This document shows, piece by piece, positions 7,883 to 17,090 of a DNA stretch of 46,772 bases. Within the stretch, counting starts at the first letter, position 1; each line of letters starts with the position of its first letter. Source of the DNA: Phycisphaeraceae bacterium. GTDB taxonomy: Bacteria; Planctomycetota; Phycisphaerae; Phycisphaerales; Phycisphaeraceae. The notes under the pieces were generated by a model. It saw only the letters and a list, made by a program, of their open reading frames with translations. It did no database searches and was not told the DNA's origin. The position numbers and the translations under genes are program-made. The stretch spans positions 1-46,772 of the forward strand of contig JANQFR010000037.1 in assembly GCA_028277745.1 (NCBI GenBank), in the 5' to 3' direction.

Positions 7883-8944
7883 ATGCCGCCAAACCCGTCA
7901 CCCACGCTGCTCCGACGCAAGGCCATGACCCTGCGCGAGTTCGCGGTTCGGTGCGGGGTGTCCAAATCTACGGCCAGCCTCGCCTTCCAGCCCGTCGAGA
8001 GTTGCCCGCTGGCTCCGCGGACACGCCAAACCATCCTGGACACCGCGCAGGAGCTGGGCTATCGGCCGAATTGGCGCGGGCAGGCCCTCGCGAAACAGCG
8101 CACCGGCGCGATCGGGCTCATCTACCTGGGCAGTTCGCCCTTCATGTCGAACTACCACGGGCATCTGGTCAAGGAACTGATCGACCGCCTCTCCAATGAC
8201 GGCTACGACCTGATGCACATCAAGGTCGACCCGGATGGGGAGCAACTGCACCGCAAACTGATGGAGCGGCGGGTCGACGGCTGTTTCTGTGTGGCGTATG
8301 AGGCCGAGTTGATCCGGCTGGTCGACGCATCGAACGTGCCGACGGTGCTGATCAACGGCGGCGAGGCCGCCCAGGCCCCTTGCGTCCAGCTTGACGACCA
8401 GCGCGCCGCCGTCGAGGCGGTCGCCTACCTCGTCCGGCACGGGCACCGGCGGATTACGTTTTACAACGACCCGCTCCGGGCGGTTCAGCACTACTCGGTG
8501 GAGGAGCGGATCGCGGGGTACCGGCAGGCGATGCGGGACGCGGGGCTGAGCGCATGGGCCCAGACCGTGGTGGCGGAGGCGGATGAATTCGCCGGACGGC
8601 TGGCTCGACAGGATGCCCGATCGCGGCCAACGGCGATCCTGGGGTACGACGATACGCGGGCGTTGGACCTGATGCTTCAGCTCTGGCGGCGGGGGCTGAC
8701 GGCGCCGCGCGACTTCAGCGTGGTCGGCTTCAATGACGAGACCTACAGCAAACGCGCCGTCCCGCCCCTGACCACCATGGCATTCCCGGTCCGCGCCGTC
8801 GCGGACGCCGCCGGGTCGCTGATGCTCGCCCAATTAGACGGCCGGCCCCTGCCGCCCGAGGCACTGAAAAGAATCCCGCTTGAACTGGTCGAGCGCGAAT
8901 CCGTCGCCCCCCCGGCCTCCGACGACTCAGGGCCCGATACGTAG
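7883..8944 (+). CDS. LacI-family transcriptional regulator (xylan/xylose locus)
   Basis: A 353-residue regulator from ATG 7883 with AAGGAG six bases upstream; the open frame extends further 5' but has no signal there. The N-terminal helix-turn-helix reads MTLREFAVRCGVSKSTASLAF (about 15-35), followed by the hinge RTRQTILDTAQELGYRPNWRGQALA. The periplasmic-binding-protein-like sensor (about 70-340) has the usual TAILGYDDTRALDLM and DFSVVGFNDE motifs. It probably binds the tandem operators in its own promoter. Neighbours (xylulokinase behind, xylanase ahead) suggest the inducer is a xylose-derived sugar, which is inference. Confidence 0.88.
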   Translation: MPPNPSPTLLRRKAMTLREFAVRCGVSKSTASLAFQPVESCPLAPRTRQTILDTAQELGYRPNWRGQALAKQRTGAIGLIYLGSSPFMSNYHGHLVKELIDRLSNDGYDLMHIKVDPDGEQLHRKLMERRVDGCFCVAYEAELIRLVDASNVPTVLINGGEAAQAPCVQLDDQRAAVEAVAYLVRHGHRRITFYNDPLRAVQHYSVEERIAGYRQAMRDAGLSAWAQTVVAEADEFAGRLARQDARSRPTAILGYDDTRALDLMLQLWRRGLTAPRDFSVVGFNDETYSKRAVPPLTTMAFPVRAVADAAGSLMLAQLDGRPLPPEALKRIPLELVERESVAPPASDDSGPDT

Positions 8945-9061
8945 CGATAAAGAACCAGATTGGAGACAACGGCCTCCCCCACCACCTGGCTCAAACCACG
9001 ACACCCCGTCTAATAAGCGCACGCCGCTTCTTCCGGCTTTTTTGATTTGGAGACTCTGATC

Positions 9062-9829
9062 ATGCCACCCCGTGATTCAAGACACCCTCAACACCGTCTT
9101 TCCCGACCTCGTCAGCTCTTCCGCGGCTTCACCTTGATCGAGCTGCTCGTGGTCATTTCCATTATTGCGCTGCTCATCGGCATCCTCCTGCCCACGCTCC
9201 AGTCGGCCCGGGAGACGGCGCGCAACGCCCAGTGCCTGTCCAACCTCCGGCAGCAAGCTTATGTTGCGCTGGCCTACGCCAACGACTACAACGATGAACT
9301 GCCATACGGCAGCTTGACCGGCGTCAGCGACTGGGCGGTTCTGATGGGCGGATGGATGCGCAATAGCGGGATGAGCTACAGCACCTCCGACCGCCGCAGC
9401 CCGATCTTTCAATGCCCCTCCGCCAGCATCGATGATGGGCTCCGGCATTACTCGGCCCACCCGGTCATGATGCCGAACGTTTCGGGCTCCAACCCGCGGC
9501 CGCTTTACAACATCAACCAACTGATTCGCCCGACCGAGATCGTCATGATCGTGGACGCGGTGCAGGACGACCGGGCGGGCGGCAGCTTCGGCGTCTCCAC
9601 CAGCGTCTATTACAGCGTGCCCAGCGCGTCCAACACCTTCGACCCGTCCGACAGCCGCAACGAAGACCCGATCGACGACGCGGGCCACAACTTTGACACT
9701 TACGCCAACTGGGGTTACTTCCGCTACCGCCACGGCGGCGACACCGCGGCCAACGCCGCCTACCCCGACGGGCACGCCGGCAGCAACCAGCTCGGCAGCA
9801 TCCTGCGGCGAAACATCCACGCGGACTGA
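9062..9829 (+). CDS. Prepilin-type N-terminal methylation/cleavage protein (pseudopilin-like)
   Basis: A 255-residue protein with a type IV prepilin leader: basic 20-residue leader, cleavage-site RGFTLIELL (Gly about 22, Glu at mature +5), and hydrophobic helix [17 protein letters not shown]. After the helix comes [17 protein letters not shown], seen in planctomycete DUF1559/type II secretion-like pseudopilins, then a variable domain ending with an H-x-GG...YPDGHAGSN motif close to the C-terminus. A GGAG site lies nine bases upstream of ATG 9062; a TTG at 9047 is less likely. Placed between the LacI gene and the xylanase, it may display or export a carbohydrate-active surface complex. Confidence 0.8.
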   Translation: MPPRDSRHPQHRLSRPRQLFRGFTLIELLVVISIIALLIGILLPTLQSARETARNAQCLSNLRQQAYVALAYANDYNDELPYGSLTGVSDWAVLMGGWMRNSGMSYSTSDRRSPIFQCPSASIDDGLRHYSAHPVMMPNVSGSNPRPLYNINQLIRPTEIVMIVDAVQDDRAGGSFGVSTSVYYSVPSASNTFDPSDSRNEDPIDDAGHNFDTYANWGYFRYRHGGDTAANAAYPDGHAGSNQLGSILRRNIHAD

Positions 9830-9886
9830 CGACCCCTGCACGGGCGGCGCGGCCGTCCCATCCTCCTCTCATTCAAAGACCCAAGC

Positions 9887-11680
9887 ATGACCCCAAACCC
9901 TCGATTCGTCCTGATCGCTTTCACCGCCGCCGCCTGCCTGACAGGCGGGATCGCGGCCTCCGCAGAGCCCGCGAGATTGGGGCGCGTCCTGACCGACGGG
10001 CCCGTCGAACCCCGACTACAGGCCATGGGCTCTCAGGCGGAGCGTGTCGAGGTCGATGTTTACGAATCGGACGACGGCGAGACGCGGTTGCGAGCGGTCT
10101 CGCAGGGGGGGCTGGCCCATCCCTGGGGCATGCAGCTGATCCACCCCAACACCAAGACGGTGATGAAAGACGACGTGCTGCTGTGCAGTTTCAAGCTGCG
10201 CACGCTCGCCAGTGATCACGAATCGGGCGAGGCGCAGATCGAGATCATGTTCGAGCTGGGCGGGGAACCGTACACGAAGTCGATCCGCTACCCGGCGAGC
10301 GCGGGCGGGCAGTGGCAGCGGTTTGACGTGCCGTTCCGGTCGGTCGCGACCTATGCGCCGGGCGAGGCCCGGTTCATCATCCGGCCGGGGCTGGGCAGGC
10401 ACACGCTGGAGATCACGGGCCTGCGGCTGGAGAACCTGGGGCCGGACGCGGACTTCGACGCCCTGCCGCGCACACAGGCGACCTACCGGGGGCGTGCGGC
10501 CGACGCCCCGTGGCGAGCCGAGGCCGCCGAGCGCATCGAGCGGCTCCGCAAGGCCGACCTGGCGCTGCGCGTCACCGACGCCGCCGGCCAGCCCGTGCCC
10601 GACGCCGACGTGACCGTCCGGATGACCCGGCACGGCTTCCTGTTCGGCACGGCCATCAACGGGTGGACCCTGCTGCGCGACCCGTCCGACCAGGACGGCC
10701 GCAGGTACCGCCAGACGATCCTGGAGTTGTTCAACGGGGCGGTTCACGAGTCTTCGCTGAAGTGGGCGAACTTTGAGAACGACCCGTCGATCGCGATGCG
10801 GTCGCTGCAGTGGATGCTCGACCACGACCTGACGGTCCGCGGCCACACGATGGTCTGGCCCGGCTGGCGCTTCGTGCCCGAGCGTCTGCGCGCGTACGAA
10901 GACAGCCCTGAAAAACTGCAGGAGGAGGTCGCCAAGCGGATCGCCACGGTCGGCAAGGCGACGCGCGGCAAGATGCGCGACTGGGACGTTGTCAACGAAC
11001 CGATCTTCAAATACGACATGCTCGACGTCGTCGGCGGACCGGCGGCCATGGCGGACTGGTTCCGCCAGGCCCGCGCCGCCGATCCCGACGTGAAGCTTTA
11101 TCTCAACGAAACCAGCGTGCCCACCACGCCCGCCGGCTCGGAGATCTACGACCAGTTGCTCGGCTACGTCAAGCTCATCGAAGACGACGGCGCCCCGATC
11201 GACGGCATCGGCCTGCAGGGCCATTTCGGCTGGTCGGTGACCCCGCCCGCGGAGCTCATCACGATCTTCGACCACATGTCATCCCTCGGGCACGAGCTCA
11301 AGATCACCGAGTTCGACGTTGCCGTCAGCGACGAGCAGCTCCAAGCCGACTACCTCCGCGACTTCTACACCGCCGCGTTCAGCCACCCCGCCATGACGGG
11401 CATCCTGATGTGGGGCTTCTGGGAAGGCAAGCACTGGGCGCCCCAGGCGGCGCTGTTCCGAAAGGACTGGACCGAAAAGCCCGCCGCCAAGGCGTACCGG
11501 GACCTGGTCCTGGGCGAGTGGTGGACCCAACTCGAAGGCCGGACCGACGAGCAGGGCCGCTTCGCGGGGCGGGGCTTTCTCGGCGATTATGAGGCCGTCG
11601 TCACGGTCGACGGCGTCACCCACACCCAACCCTTCACGTTGACGGCCGACTCGGAAACCGTGTCGGTCATGCTCCCCTGA
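9887..11680 (+). CDS. Endo-1,4-beta-xylanase, GH10
   Basis: A 597-residue secreted glycoside hydrolase that cleaves the xylan backbone. Signal peptide is about 1-26 (LIAFTAAACLTGGIAASAEP). Residues about 50-185 form a beta-rich carbohydrate-binding-like module. A small Ig-like/carboxypeptidase-regulatory segment (LALRVTDAAGQPVPDADVTVR) precedes the GH10 barrel (about 245-545). The acid/base is E371 in WDVVNEP, the nucleophile is E475 in ITEFDV, and RGHTMVW is present near 318. A short C-terminal beta module follows. This N-terminal arrangement is common in planctomycete and verrucomicrobial GH10 proteins. It follows the prepilin-like gene by 57 bp and is probably in one unit with it and the PEP-CTERM gene after it. 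Confidence 0.92.
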   Translation: MTPNPRFVLIAFTAAACLTGGIAASAEPARLGRVLTDGPVEPRLQAMGSQAERVEVDVYESDDGETRLRAVSQGGLAHPWGMQLIHPNTKTVMKDDVLLCSFKLRTLASDHESGEAQIEIMFELGGEPYTKSIRYPASAGGQWQRFDVPFRSVATYAPGEARFIIRPGLGRHTLEITGLRLENLGPDADFDALPRTQATYRGRAADAPWRAEAAERIERLRKADLALRVTDAAGQPVPDADVTVRMTRHGFLFGTAINGWTLLRDPSDQDGRRYRQTILELFNGAVHESSLKWANFENDPSIAMRSLQWMLDHDLTVRGHTMVWPGWRFVPERLRAYEDSPEKLQEEVAKRIATVGKATRGKMRDWDVVNEPIFKYDMLDVVGGPAAMADWFRQARAADPDVKLYLNETSVPTTPAGSEIYDQLLGYVKLIEDDGAPIDGIGLQGHFGWSVTPPAELITIFDHMSSLGHELKITEFDVAVSDEQLQADYLRDFYTAAFSHPAMTGILMWGFWEGKHWAPQAALFRKDWTEKPAAKAYRDLVLGEWWTQLEGRTDEQGRFAGRGFLGDYEAVVTVDGVTHTQPFTLTADSETVSVMLP

Positions 11681-11710
11681 CACGTTATCCCCATCCAACG
11701 GAGGAATCTC

Positions 11711-12385
11711 ATGCTGCATCGACTGACCTGCCTTTCCGTCTCCTGTCTCTTGCTGACCGCGGCGCACGTGACGGCCGAACCCCTGGTGACCTACACCTTC
11801 AACGGCGATGAACACTTCTTCAACACCCCAGGGGTCAACGACGGCAGCCCCGACGAGTTCGGCCCCACGACCATTGTGACGGGGCTGACCGCCACCAACA
11901 CGCTGCCCTCCGGCGACGTGCGGCTGGGCAACTGGCTGCAGACCTACGCCGACCAGGTCATGGCGGTCGGCACCGGCGGCACGGCGCAGTTCGAGATCGA
12001 TGACTACTTCAGCATCACCGTCACGCCGGACGCCGGCACGATCATCGACCTGGAAAGCATCACGCTCGACGGGGCGCGCGGCGGGGGCAGCGACCGGGGC
12101 TTCGTGGTCCGGTCCAGCGTCGACGGTTTCACCGCGAACCTCAACGGCCCGGAAACCGAATCGATGGCGACCCAGCGGCCCACGCTCACCGCGTACACGA
12201 TTGACCTGACCGACCCGGCGTTCGACGCCATCAGCGGGCCGATCGAGTTCAGGTTTTACGCCTACAGCACGGGGCCGGACAACGTGCTGGAGCTGGACAA
12301 CATCGCGATCAACGGCGTGATCGTGCCCGAGCCGAGCGGCCTGGCGCTGCTTGGTATCGGCGGGCTGCTGTTGTTTCGGCGCTAG
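11711..12385 (+). CDS. PEP-CTERM secreted beta-rich protein
   Basis: A 224-residue exported protein: signal peptide (1-22, LTCLSVSCLLLTAAHVTAEP), a jelly-roll-like beta domain, and the PEP-CTERM tail VIVPEPSGLALLGIGGLLLFRR. AGGAATCTC precedes the ATG. The middle resembles secreted proteins of unknown function whose fold often contacts carbohydrate; no catalytic residues can be assigned. It is 30 bp after the xylanase on the same strand, so it is probably co-expressed. Confidence 0.75.
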   Translation: MLHRLTCLSVSCLLLTAAHVTAEPLVTYTFNGDEHFFNTPGVNDGSPDEFGPTTIVTGLTATNTLPSGDVRLGNWLQTYADQVMAVGTGGTAQFEIDDYFSITVTPDAGTIIDLESITLDGARGGGSDRGFVVRSSVDGFTANLNGPETESMATQRPTLTAYTIDLTDPAFDAISGPIEFRFYAYSTGPDNVLELDNIAINGVIVPEPSGLALLGIGGLLLFRR

Positions 12386-12460
12386 TGAAGAACGCGCGGG
12401 GCGGGCCCGCCACTCACCATAGGTGCTACGGACATTCAAATGCGCGCCGCGTGCGACCGC

Positions 12461-13174
12461 TCAGCTTAACCGGAAGCTTCGGTTGCGCTTTTTCTGCTGC
12501 GCTTCGACGATCGAGATCGCGTCATCGATCGGATGGCCGCATTCCGGACAGGTTTCACGGGTGATCCCCCTGAGGGGGTATTCGCATTTTGAACACTGCC
12601 CAAGAGCCTTGATAGCCAGTGAACGAAACGTTCGGCAGTCTTCTTCGGTAGCAAACACGGAACTGGGGATTAAGAACGACGATTCATCAACGCCAAGCAC
12701 ACTGACGTGTGCGTCAAACCGAAAAACACCGATCTCGGACCAAGACGCCCACCTCAGCACGCGGGCATGACGGACCGCGACGCCCTCGGGGCCGGCTTCG
12801 ACCATGATCGGTTTGCCGGGCGAAACGGCCAGCTTCAGCTTGTGTTTCAGATAAAACACGCCCCATTGCAGGTGACTCCATGCAAGGGTGATTAGGACGC
12901 CGCATATAAAACCTCCCAAAATGTCGCCTGTCACGATAAAAAAAATCGTCACCAGCAACAAGAGAATGCAACCGAAGGCGATGTAAACCGCGTGGCGGGC
13001 ACCGCCTCGATAAACGCGCGGCCAACGCATGATCAGGAAATGACGCCACTCGTCATGCCACGTGACTTCCCCCTCGCCGCGCACGGTCACCCCACCGGGG
13101 AGTGAAAAGTTGATGTCTCGAACGAGGTCGAGCGTCAACGGGTGATCTTCGTTCCCGGTAGGGTCGTCCGTCAT
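12461..13174 (-). CDS. Hypothetical membrane protein with C-terminal zinc ribbon
   Basis: A 237-residue protein with a soluble N-terminal part (1-60), two membrane helices (about 63-105, VYIAFGCILLLLVTIFFIVTGDILGGFICGVLITLAW split by a glycine turn), a YcxB-like beta domain (about 115-185) and a zinc ribbon CSKCEYPLRGITRETCPECGHPI. The ribbon is the same type as in the protein at 3664-3933. It lies 16 bp downstream of L-rhamnose isomerase, possibly in the same transcript, though a metabolic link is not evident. Confidence 0.6.
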   Translation of the reverse strand: MTDDPTGNEDHPLTLDLVRDINFSLPGGVTVRGEGEVTWHDEWRHFLIMRWPRVYRGGARHAVYIAFGCILLLLVTIFFIVTGDILGGFICGVLITLAWSHLQWGVFYLKHKLKLAVSPGKPIMVEAGPEGVAVRHARVLRWASWSEIGVFRFDAHVSVLGVDESSFLIPSSVFATEEDCRTFRSLAIKALGQCSKCEYPLRGITRETCPECGHPIDDAISIVEAQQKKRNRSFRLS

Positions 13175-13190
13175 CGGTCAGGTCGGGGGT

Positions 13191-14402
13191 TCACGCGTAG
13201 GATGCCGACTGGACCTCGCCGCGGGCCTTGCGGGCGGCGGTGCGTTGCTTGCCGAGTTCCTGGATCACGCCGTCCTTGCGGAGTTGGGCGAGCGGGTCGG
13301 CGGGCAGGCCGTGGGACCGGCGCCACTTGCGCAGCAGGGGCGTCACGTCGGTCTCGAACGCCTCCTTCAGGCAGCGCTCCGCCGCGACGATGTCGCCCTT
13401 GGCCTGGGCGCGGGCGAGGGCCTTGCGGTCGACGAGCTGGGCCTTGGCGTACTGCTTCTGCGCCTCGTCGACGGTCTGCACCATCGCTTCGATCTTCGGC
13501 TTGAGGTTGTGCGACTGGTCGACCATGTAGGCGATCTTCGGCGGCTTGCCGGTGTCGAACGCGTACTGCACGATCTGGTCGAAGATGCGGAACGCGGCGT
13601 AGGGGTCGATGCTGCCGAAGGTCAGGTCGTCGTCGGCGTACTTGCGGTCGTTGAAGTGGAAGCCGCCCAGCAGCCCCTCGCTCAGGAGGAACGCGACGAT
13701 GTGCTCGATGTTGCAGCCGGGCAGGTGGTGGCCGGTGTCGACAAGCACCTTCGCGCGCTTGCCGGCCTTCTGGCACAGCAGCGCGCTCATGCCCCAGTCG
13801 GCGAGGTCGGTATGGTAGAAGCCCGGCTCAAACGGTTTGTATTCGATGAGCAGCGTGGACCCGGGCCAGGACTTCTCCATCGCGGCGTGGATCTTTTTGA
13901 ACGCCTTTTCAAGATCGGCCTTGCGGCGGTAGATCGAGTCCTGGCCGGGGTAGTTCGTGCCGTCGGCGAGCCACATCGAGAGCAGCTTGGAGCCGGTCGC
14001 CTTGCCGAGGGTGACGCAGTCGAGGGTGTGCTCCATCGCGGCCTGCCGGGCCTTGGGGTCGGGCGAGCAGAACGAGCCGAGCTTGTAGTGCAGGTCCTGA
14101 AAGACGTTGGGGTTGATCGACCCGATCCGGACGCCGTGCCGGCGGGCGAGGCGGGCGACGGCCTTAGGGTCTTCCCCGGGTTGGAAGTCCCAGAGCACGT
14201 GGACCGCGACCGTCGGGCAGGCGCCGGTTAGCCGGTGGACCAGGCCGGCGTCGTGGAATTTCTCCTCCACGGTCGACGCGGCGGCGGGCTGGAAGAACTT
14301 GCCGAACCGCGTGCCGGTGTCGGCGAAGCCCCAACTGGGCAGCTCGATCTCAAAAGCATCCAGGGCCTTGAACACGCGACGGGCGACAGCATCTTTGATC
14401 AT
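13191..14402 (-). CDS. rhaI: L-rhamnose isomerase (Pseudomonas stutzeri type)
   Basis: A 403-residue isomerase started at ATG 14402 (MIKDAVARRVF), with GGAG nine bases upstream. It interconverts L-rhamnose and L-rhamnulose; relatives accept several aldoses. Metal-binding and catalytic stretches follow the family order: LLIEYKPFEP (Glu), KVLVDTGHHLPG (Asp and His), GGFHFNDRKYADDDL (His, Asp) and MVDQSHNLKPK (Asp). This is the RhaI type with a TIM barrel, not the E. coli RhaA type. No rhamnulokinase or aldolase is in the window. It agrees with degradation of a rhamnose-containing polysaccharide. Confidence 0.9.
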   Translation of the reverse strand: MIKDAVARRVFKALDAFEIELPSWGFADTGTRFGKFFQPAAASTVEEKFHDAGLVHRLTGACPTVAVHVLWDFQPGEDPKAVARLARRHGVRIGSINPNVFQDLHYKLGSFCSPDPKARQAAMEHTLDCVTLGKATGSKLLSMWLADGTNYPGQDSIYRRKADLEKAFKKIHAAMEKSWPGSTLLIEYKPFEPGFYHTDLADWGMSALLCQKAGKRAKVLVDTGHHLPGCNIEHIVAFLLSEGLLGGFHFNDRKYADDDLTFGSIDPYAAFRIFDQIVQYAFDTGKPPKIAYMVDQSHNLKPKIEAMVQTVDEAQKQYAKAQLVDRKALARAQAKGDIVAAERCLKEAFETDVTPLLRKWRRSHGLPADPLAQLRKDGVIQELGKQRTAARKARGEVQSASYA

Positions 14403-14623
14403 GCCTAAACTCCAAAGGGTTTGGCCGGACAGTGTAATGGTTTTCCAACCGACCTCCGGCCGAACCGGGTTTCCGGCGCACAAAAGACGGACATAAACAC
14501 AAAAAAGAAAAATAGGTCAAACCGAGTCAGTCAGAGCATCAACCGCCGTAGCGATCATTGACAGGTCTTTTTGATGGTGTGCGTCTTTGCGGCTGATTCG
14601 GTCGTGACCATGAGGAGCAAACG

Positions 14624-15166
14624 ATGGCGGAGGCAACGGGCATGCGGGTGTTGATGTTTGTGGGCGACGACTACGAGGACCTCGAGCTGCAATACCCCAA
14701 ATACCGGCTGCGGGAGGCGGGCGCCGAGGTGGTCGTCGCCGGGCTCGAGGCGGGGGTCACGCACCGGGGCAAATACGGCTACCCGCAGGTCGCCGACGCG
14801 GCGGTCGGCGACCAGTCGGCCGACGACTTCGACGCCCTGGTCGTCCCCGGCGGGTGGATGCCCGACAAGCTGCGGCGGTACGGCGAGGTCACGTCCATCA
14901 CCCGGGCGTTTCACGACCAGGGCAAGTGCGTCGCGAGCATCTGCCACGGCGCATGGATCAACATCTCGGCCGATATCGTCCGGGGGTTGCGCTACACCAG
15001 CACGCCGGGCATCAAGGACGACCTGGTCAACGCCGGCGTCGCCGAGTGGGTCGATCAGGAGGTCGTGATCGACCGCCACCACGTCAGCAGCCGTCGGCCG
15101 GACGACTGCCCCGCGTTCTGCCGGGCGATCCTCCAGGTCATGACCACCCCCGCGCCGACCCCGTGA
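14624..15166 (+). CDS. DJ-1/PfpI family protein
   Basis: A 180-residue class I glutamine-amidotransferase-like protein of the PfpI/YraA branch. The nucleophile elbow is ASICHGAWI (Cys about 107, followed by His). The acidic residue that activates the Cys lies in MFVGDDYEDLELQYP. DALVVPGGWMPDKLR is the conserved VPGG loop. Relatives are deglycases, chaperones or stress proteins. A strong GAGGAG ribosome site precedes the ATG. The following gene begins 10 bp after its stop codon, so the two form an operon, consistent with a redox or carbonyl-stress role. Confidence 0.85.
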   Translation: MAEATGMRVLMFVGDDYEDLELQYPKYRLREAGAEVVVAGLEAGVTHRGKYGYPQVADAAVGDQSADDFDALVVPGGWMPDKLRRYGEVTSITRAFHDQGKCVASICHGAWINISADIVRGLRYTSTPGIKDDLVNAGVAEWVDQEVVIDRHHVSSRRPDDCPAFCRAILQVMTTPAPTP

Positions 15167-15176
15167 GCCCGACGCG

Positions 15177-16853
15177 ATGAACCAGGCCGCCGTCAACCCG
15201 TACACCGCCGACAAGGAATCGCTCGCGTTCCCCCGGCTTACCCGCGAGCAGGTCGAGCGCCTCACGCCCGTCGGCCACTGCCGGCTGTGCAGCGACGGCG
15301 ACGTGCTGTTCGCGGTCAACGAACGCCACTTCTCGTTCTTCGTCGCCATCCACGGCAAGATCGACATCATCGCCCCCGGCCAAAACGACGACGGCGGGGA
15401 CCTGCTCATCACCACCCACGAGCCCGGCGAGTTCACCGGCGACGTGTCCATGATCAACGGCCAGCCCGCGATCGTCTCGGCGATCTGCAACGGGCCGACC
15501 GACGTCATCGAGATCAAGGGCGATGACCTGCGCCGCGTCGTCGCCGAGCAGTCGGACCTGGGCGACATCATCCTCCGCGCGTTTCTCATGCGCCGCGAGA
15601 TGATCAAGGACCGCGGCTACCGCGGGTCGCGGCTGATCGGCTCGCGGTGGTCCCGCGACACCTTCCGCCTCCGCGACTTCCTCGCCCGCAACCAGGCCGT
15701 CTTCACCTGGACCGACCCCGACGAAGACGAGCACATCGAAACCACGCTCCAGCACTTCGGGGTCCAGCCCGAGGACATGCCGGTGGTGATCTGCCCCGAC
15801 GGCACGCTGATGAAGAACCCGCCCAACACCAAGCTCGCCGACTGCCTGGGCCTGCGGGCGACGATCGACCGGGAGGCGTTCGACCTCGTGGTCGTGGGCG
15901 CCGGGCCGGGCGGGCTCGCGGCCGCGGTGTACGGCGCCTCGGAGGGCCTCAAGACGCTGGTGGTCGAGGGCTCGGCCCCGGGCGGGCAGGCGAGCACCAG
16001 CTCGAAGATCGAGAATTACCTGGGCTTCCCGCTGGGCCTGCCCGGCGCCGACCTGGCCCGCCGCGCGGTGGTGCAGGCCCAGAAGTTCGGCGCCATCATC
16101 TCCAGCCCCCGCTCCGCGACGGGCCTGGGGTGCGACGGGCACTATAAGCACGTGCATTTCGACAGCGGCGAGACCGTCATGGCCCGCAGCGTCGTGATCG
16201 CCACCGGCGCCGAGTACCGCCGGCTCGACGCCGAGGGCTGCGAGCAGTTCGAGGGCTCGGGCGTCTACTACGGCGCCACCCACACCGAGGCGGGCGTCTG
16301 CCGGGACGCGCGGGTCATCGTCGTCGGCGGCGGCAACTCCGCGGGCCAGGCCGCCGTCTTCCTTGCCGGCTTCGCCCAGCACGTCCACCTCTGCATCCGG
16401 CGCGACTCGCTCGACGACACCATGTCGCGCTACCTGATCAACCGCATCGAGCAGTCGCCCAACATCACCCTCATGCCCCGCACCCGGATCACCGCGTTCC
16501 AGGGCCGCTACAAGCTCGACGCCGTCACGATGCGGACCGATGACAAGCCGCCGGTGCGCCTGGAGGTGGGCGCCGTCTTCATCATGATCGGCGCGGCGCC
16601 CCGCACCGGCTGGCTCAACGGCTGCGTCGGCCTCGACGACCGCGGCTTCGTCGTCACCGGCGACGCCGCCCGCCGACACGCCGACTACGGCAAGCACGGC
16701 GACCCGACCCGCGACCCGTATTACCTCGAGTCCACCACCCACGGCGTGTTCGCCGTCGGCGACGTGCGCTCCGGATCGATCAAACGCGTCGCCTCCGCCG
16801 TCGGCGAGGGCTCCATGGCCGTCAAGTACATCCACGAACACCTGTCGACCTGA
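15177..16853 (+). CDS. Cyclic-nucleotide-binding domain / thioredoxin-fold / thioredoxin-reductase-like FAD enzyme fusion
   Basis: A 558-residue three-part protein. Residues about 20-145 form a CAP/cNMP-binding-like beta roll (VLFAVNERHFSFFVAIHGKIDI, HEPGEFTGDVSMINGQPAIV). Residues about 160-228 are thioredoxin/glutaredoxin-like but without a CxxC. Residues about 235-558 are a thioredoxin-reductase fold with FAD motif VVVGAGPGGLAAA (238-250), PGGQASTSSKIENYLGFP, NADPH motif VIVVGGGNSAGQAA and C-terminal GVFAVGDVRSGSIKRVASAVGEG. The redox-active CxxC of true thioredoxin reductase is replaced by GVYYGATHTEAG (about 362-373), so it cannot reduce thioredoxin in the standard way. Such fusions are known in several bacterial phyla; the physiological reaction is not established. 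Confidence 0.85.
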   Translation: MNQAAVNPYTADKESLAFPRLTREQVERLTPVGHCRLCSDGDVLFAVNERHFSFFVAIHGKIDIIAPGQNDDGGDLLITTHEPGEFTGDVSMINGQPAIVSAICNGPTDVIEIKGDDLRRVVAEQSDLGDIILRAFLMRREMIKDRGYRGSRLIGSRWSRDTFRLRDFLARNQAVFTWTDPDEDEHIETTLQHFGVQPEDMPVVICPDGTLMKNPPNTKLADCLGLRATIDREAFDLVVVGAGPGGLAAAVYGASEGLKTLVVEGSAPGGQASTSSKIENYLGFPLGLPGADLARRAVVQAQKFGAIISSPRSATGLGCDGHYKHVHFDSGETVMARSVVIATGAEYRRLDAEGCEQFEGSGVYYGATHTEAGVCRDARVIVVGGGNSAGQAAVFLAGFAQHVHLCIRRDSLDDTMSRYLINRIEQSPNITLMPRTRITAFQGRYKLDAVTMRTDDKPPVRLEVGAVFIMIGAAPRTGWLNGCVGLDDRGFVVTGDAARRHADYGKHGDPTRDPYYLESTTHGVFAVGDVRSGSIKRVASAVGEGSMAVKYIHEHLST

Positions 16854-16925
16854 CAAACCCACGTGTTCGCCCTGGCCATTGAACACGCTCAGAGCAGATG
16901 AACTTTCAGCCGCGCTTGGCCGCCT

Positions 16926-16976
16926 TAGCCGGCGGGCTACGCCCGCCTGGTCCAGGGCCGCGTAGCGGCCCGGCTA
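16926..16976 (+). repeat. 51-bp double-hairpin interspersed repeat, copy B
   Basis: Same element as at 1100 and 32403, here with the longest outer stem: CTTAGCCGG (16924-16932) pairs with CCGGCTAAG (16970-16978). The 7-bp hairpins GGCGGGC-TAC-GCCCGCC and GGGCCGC-GTA-GCGGCCC lie inside. It sits about 70 bp after the stop codon of the FAD enzyme and before the GH130-like gene, so it may act as a transcript end. Confidence 0.85.
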
Positions 16977-17090
16977 AGCCAATCCCCGTCGCTCATGAGC
17001 AGCAGGCGATACGGATCAAGTGGACACGCTCTAAGCGGCGGGTTGGGAGGGCCACGGACCCGGCCGGCTTCATCACTTAAACTCTTGGCC

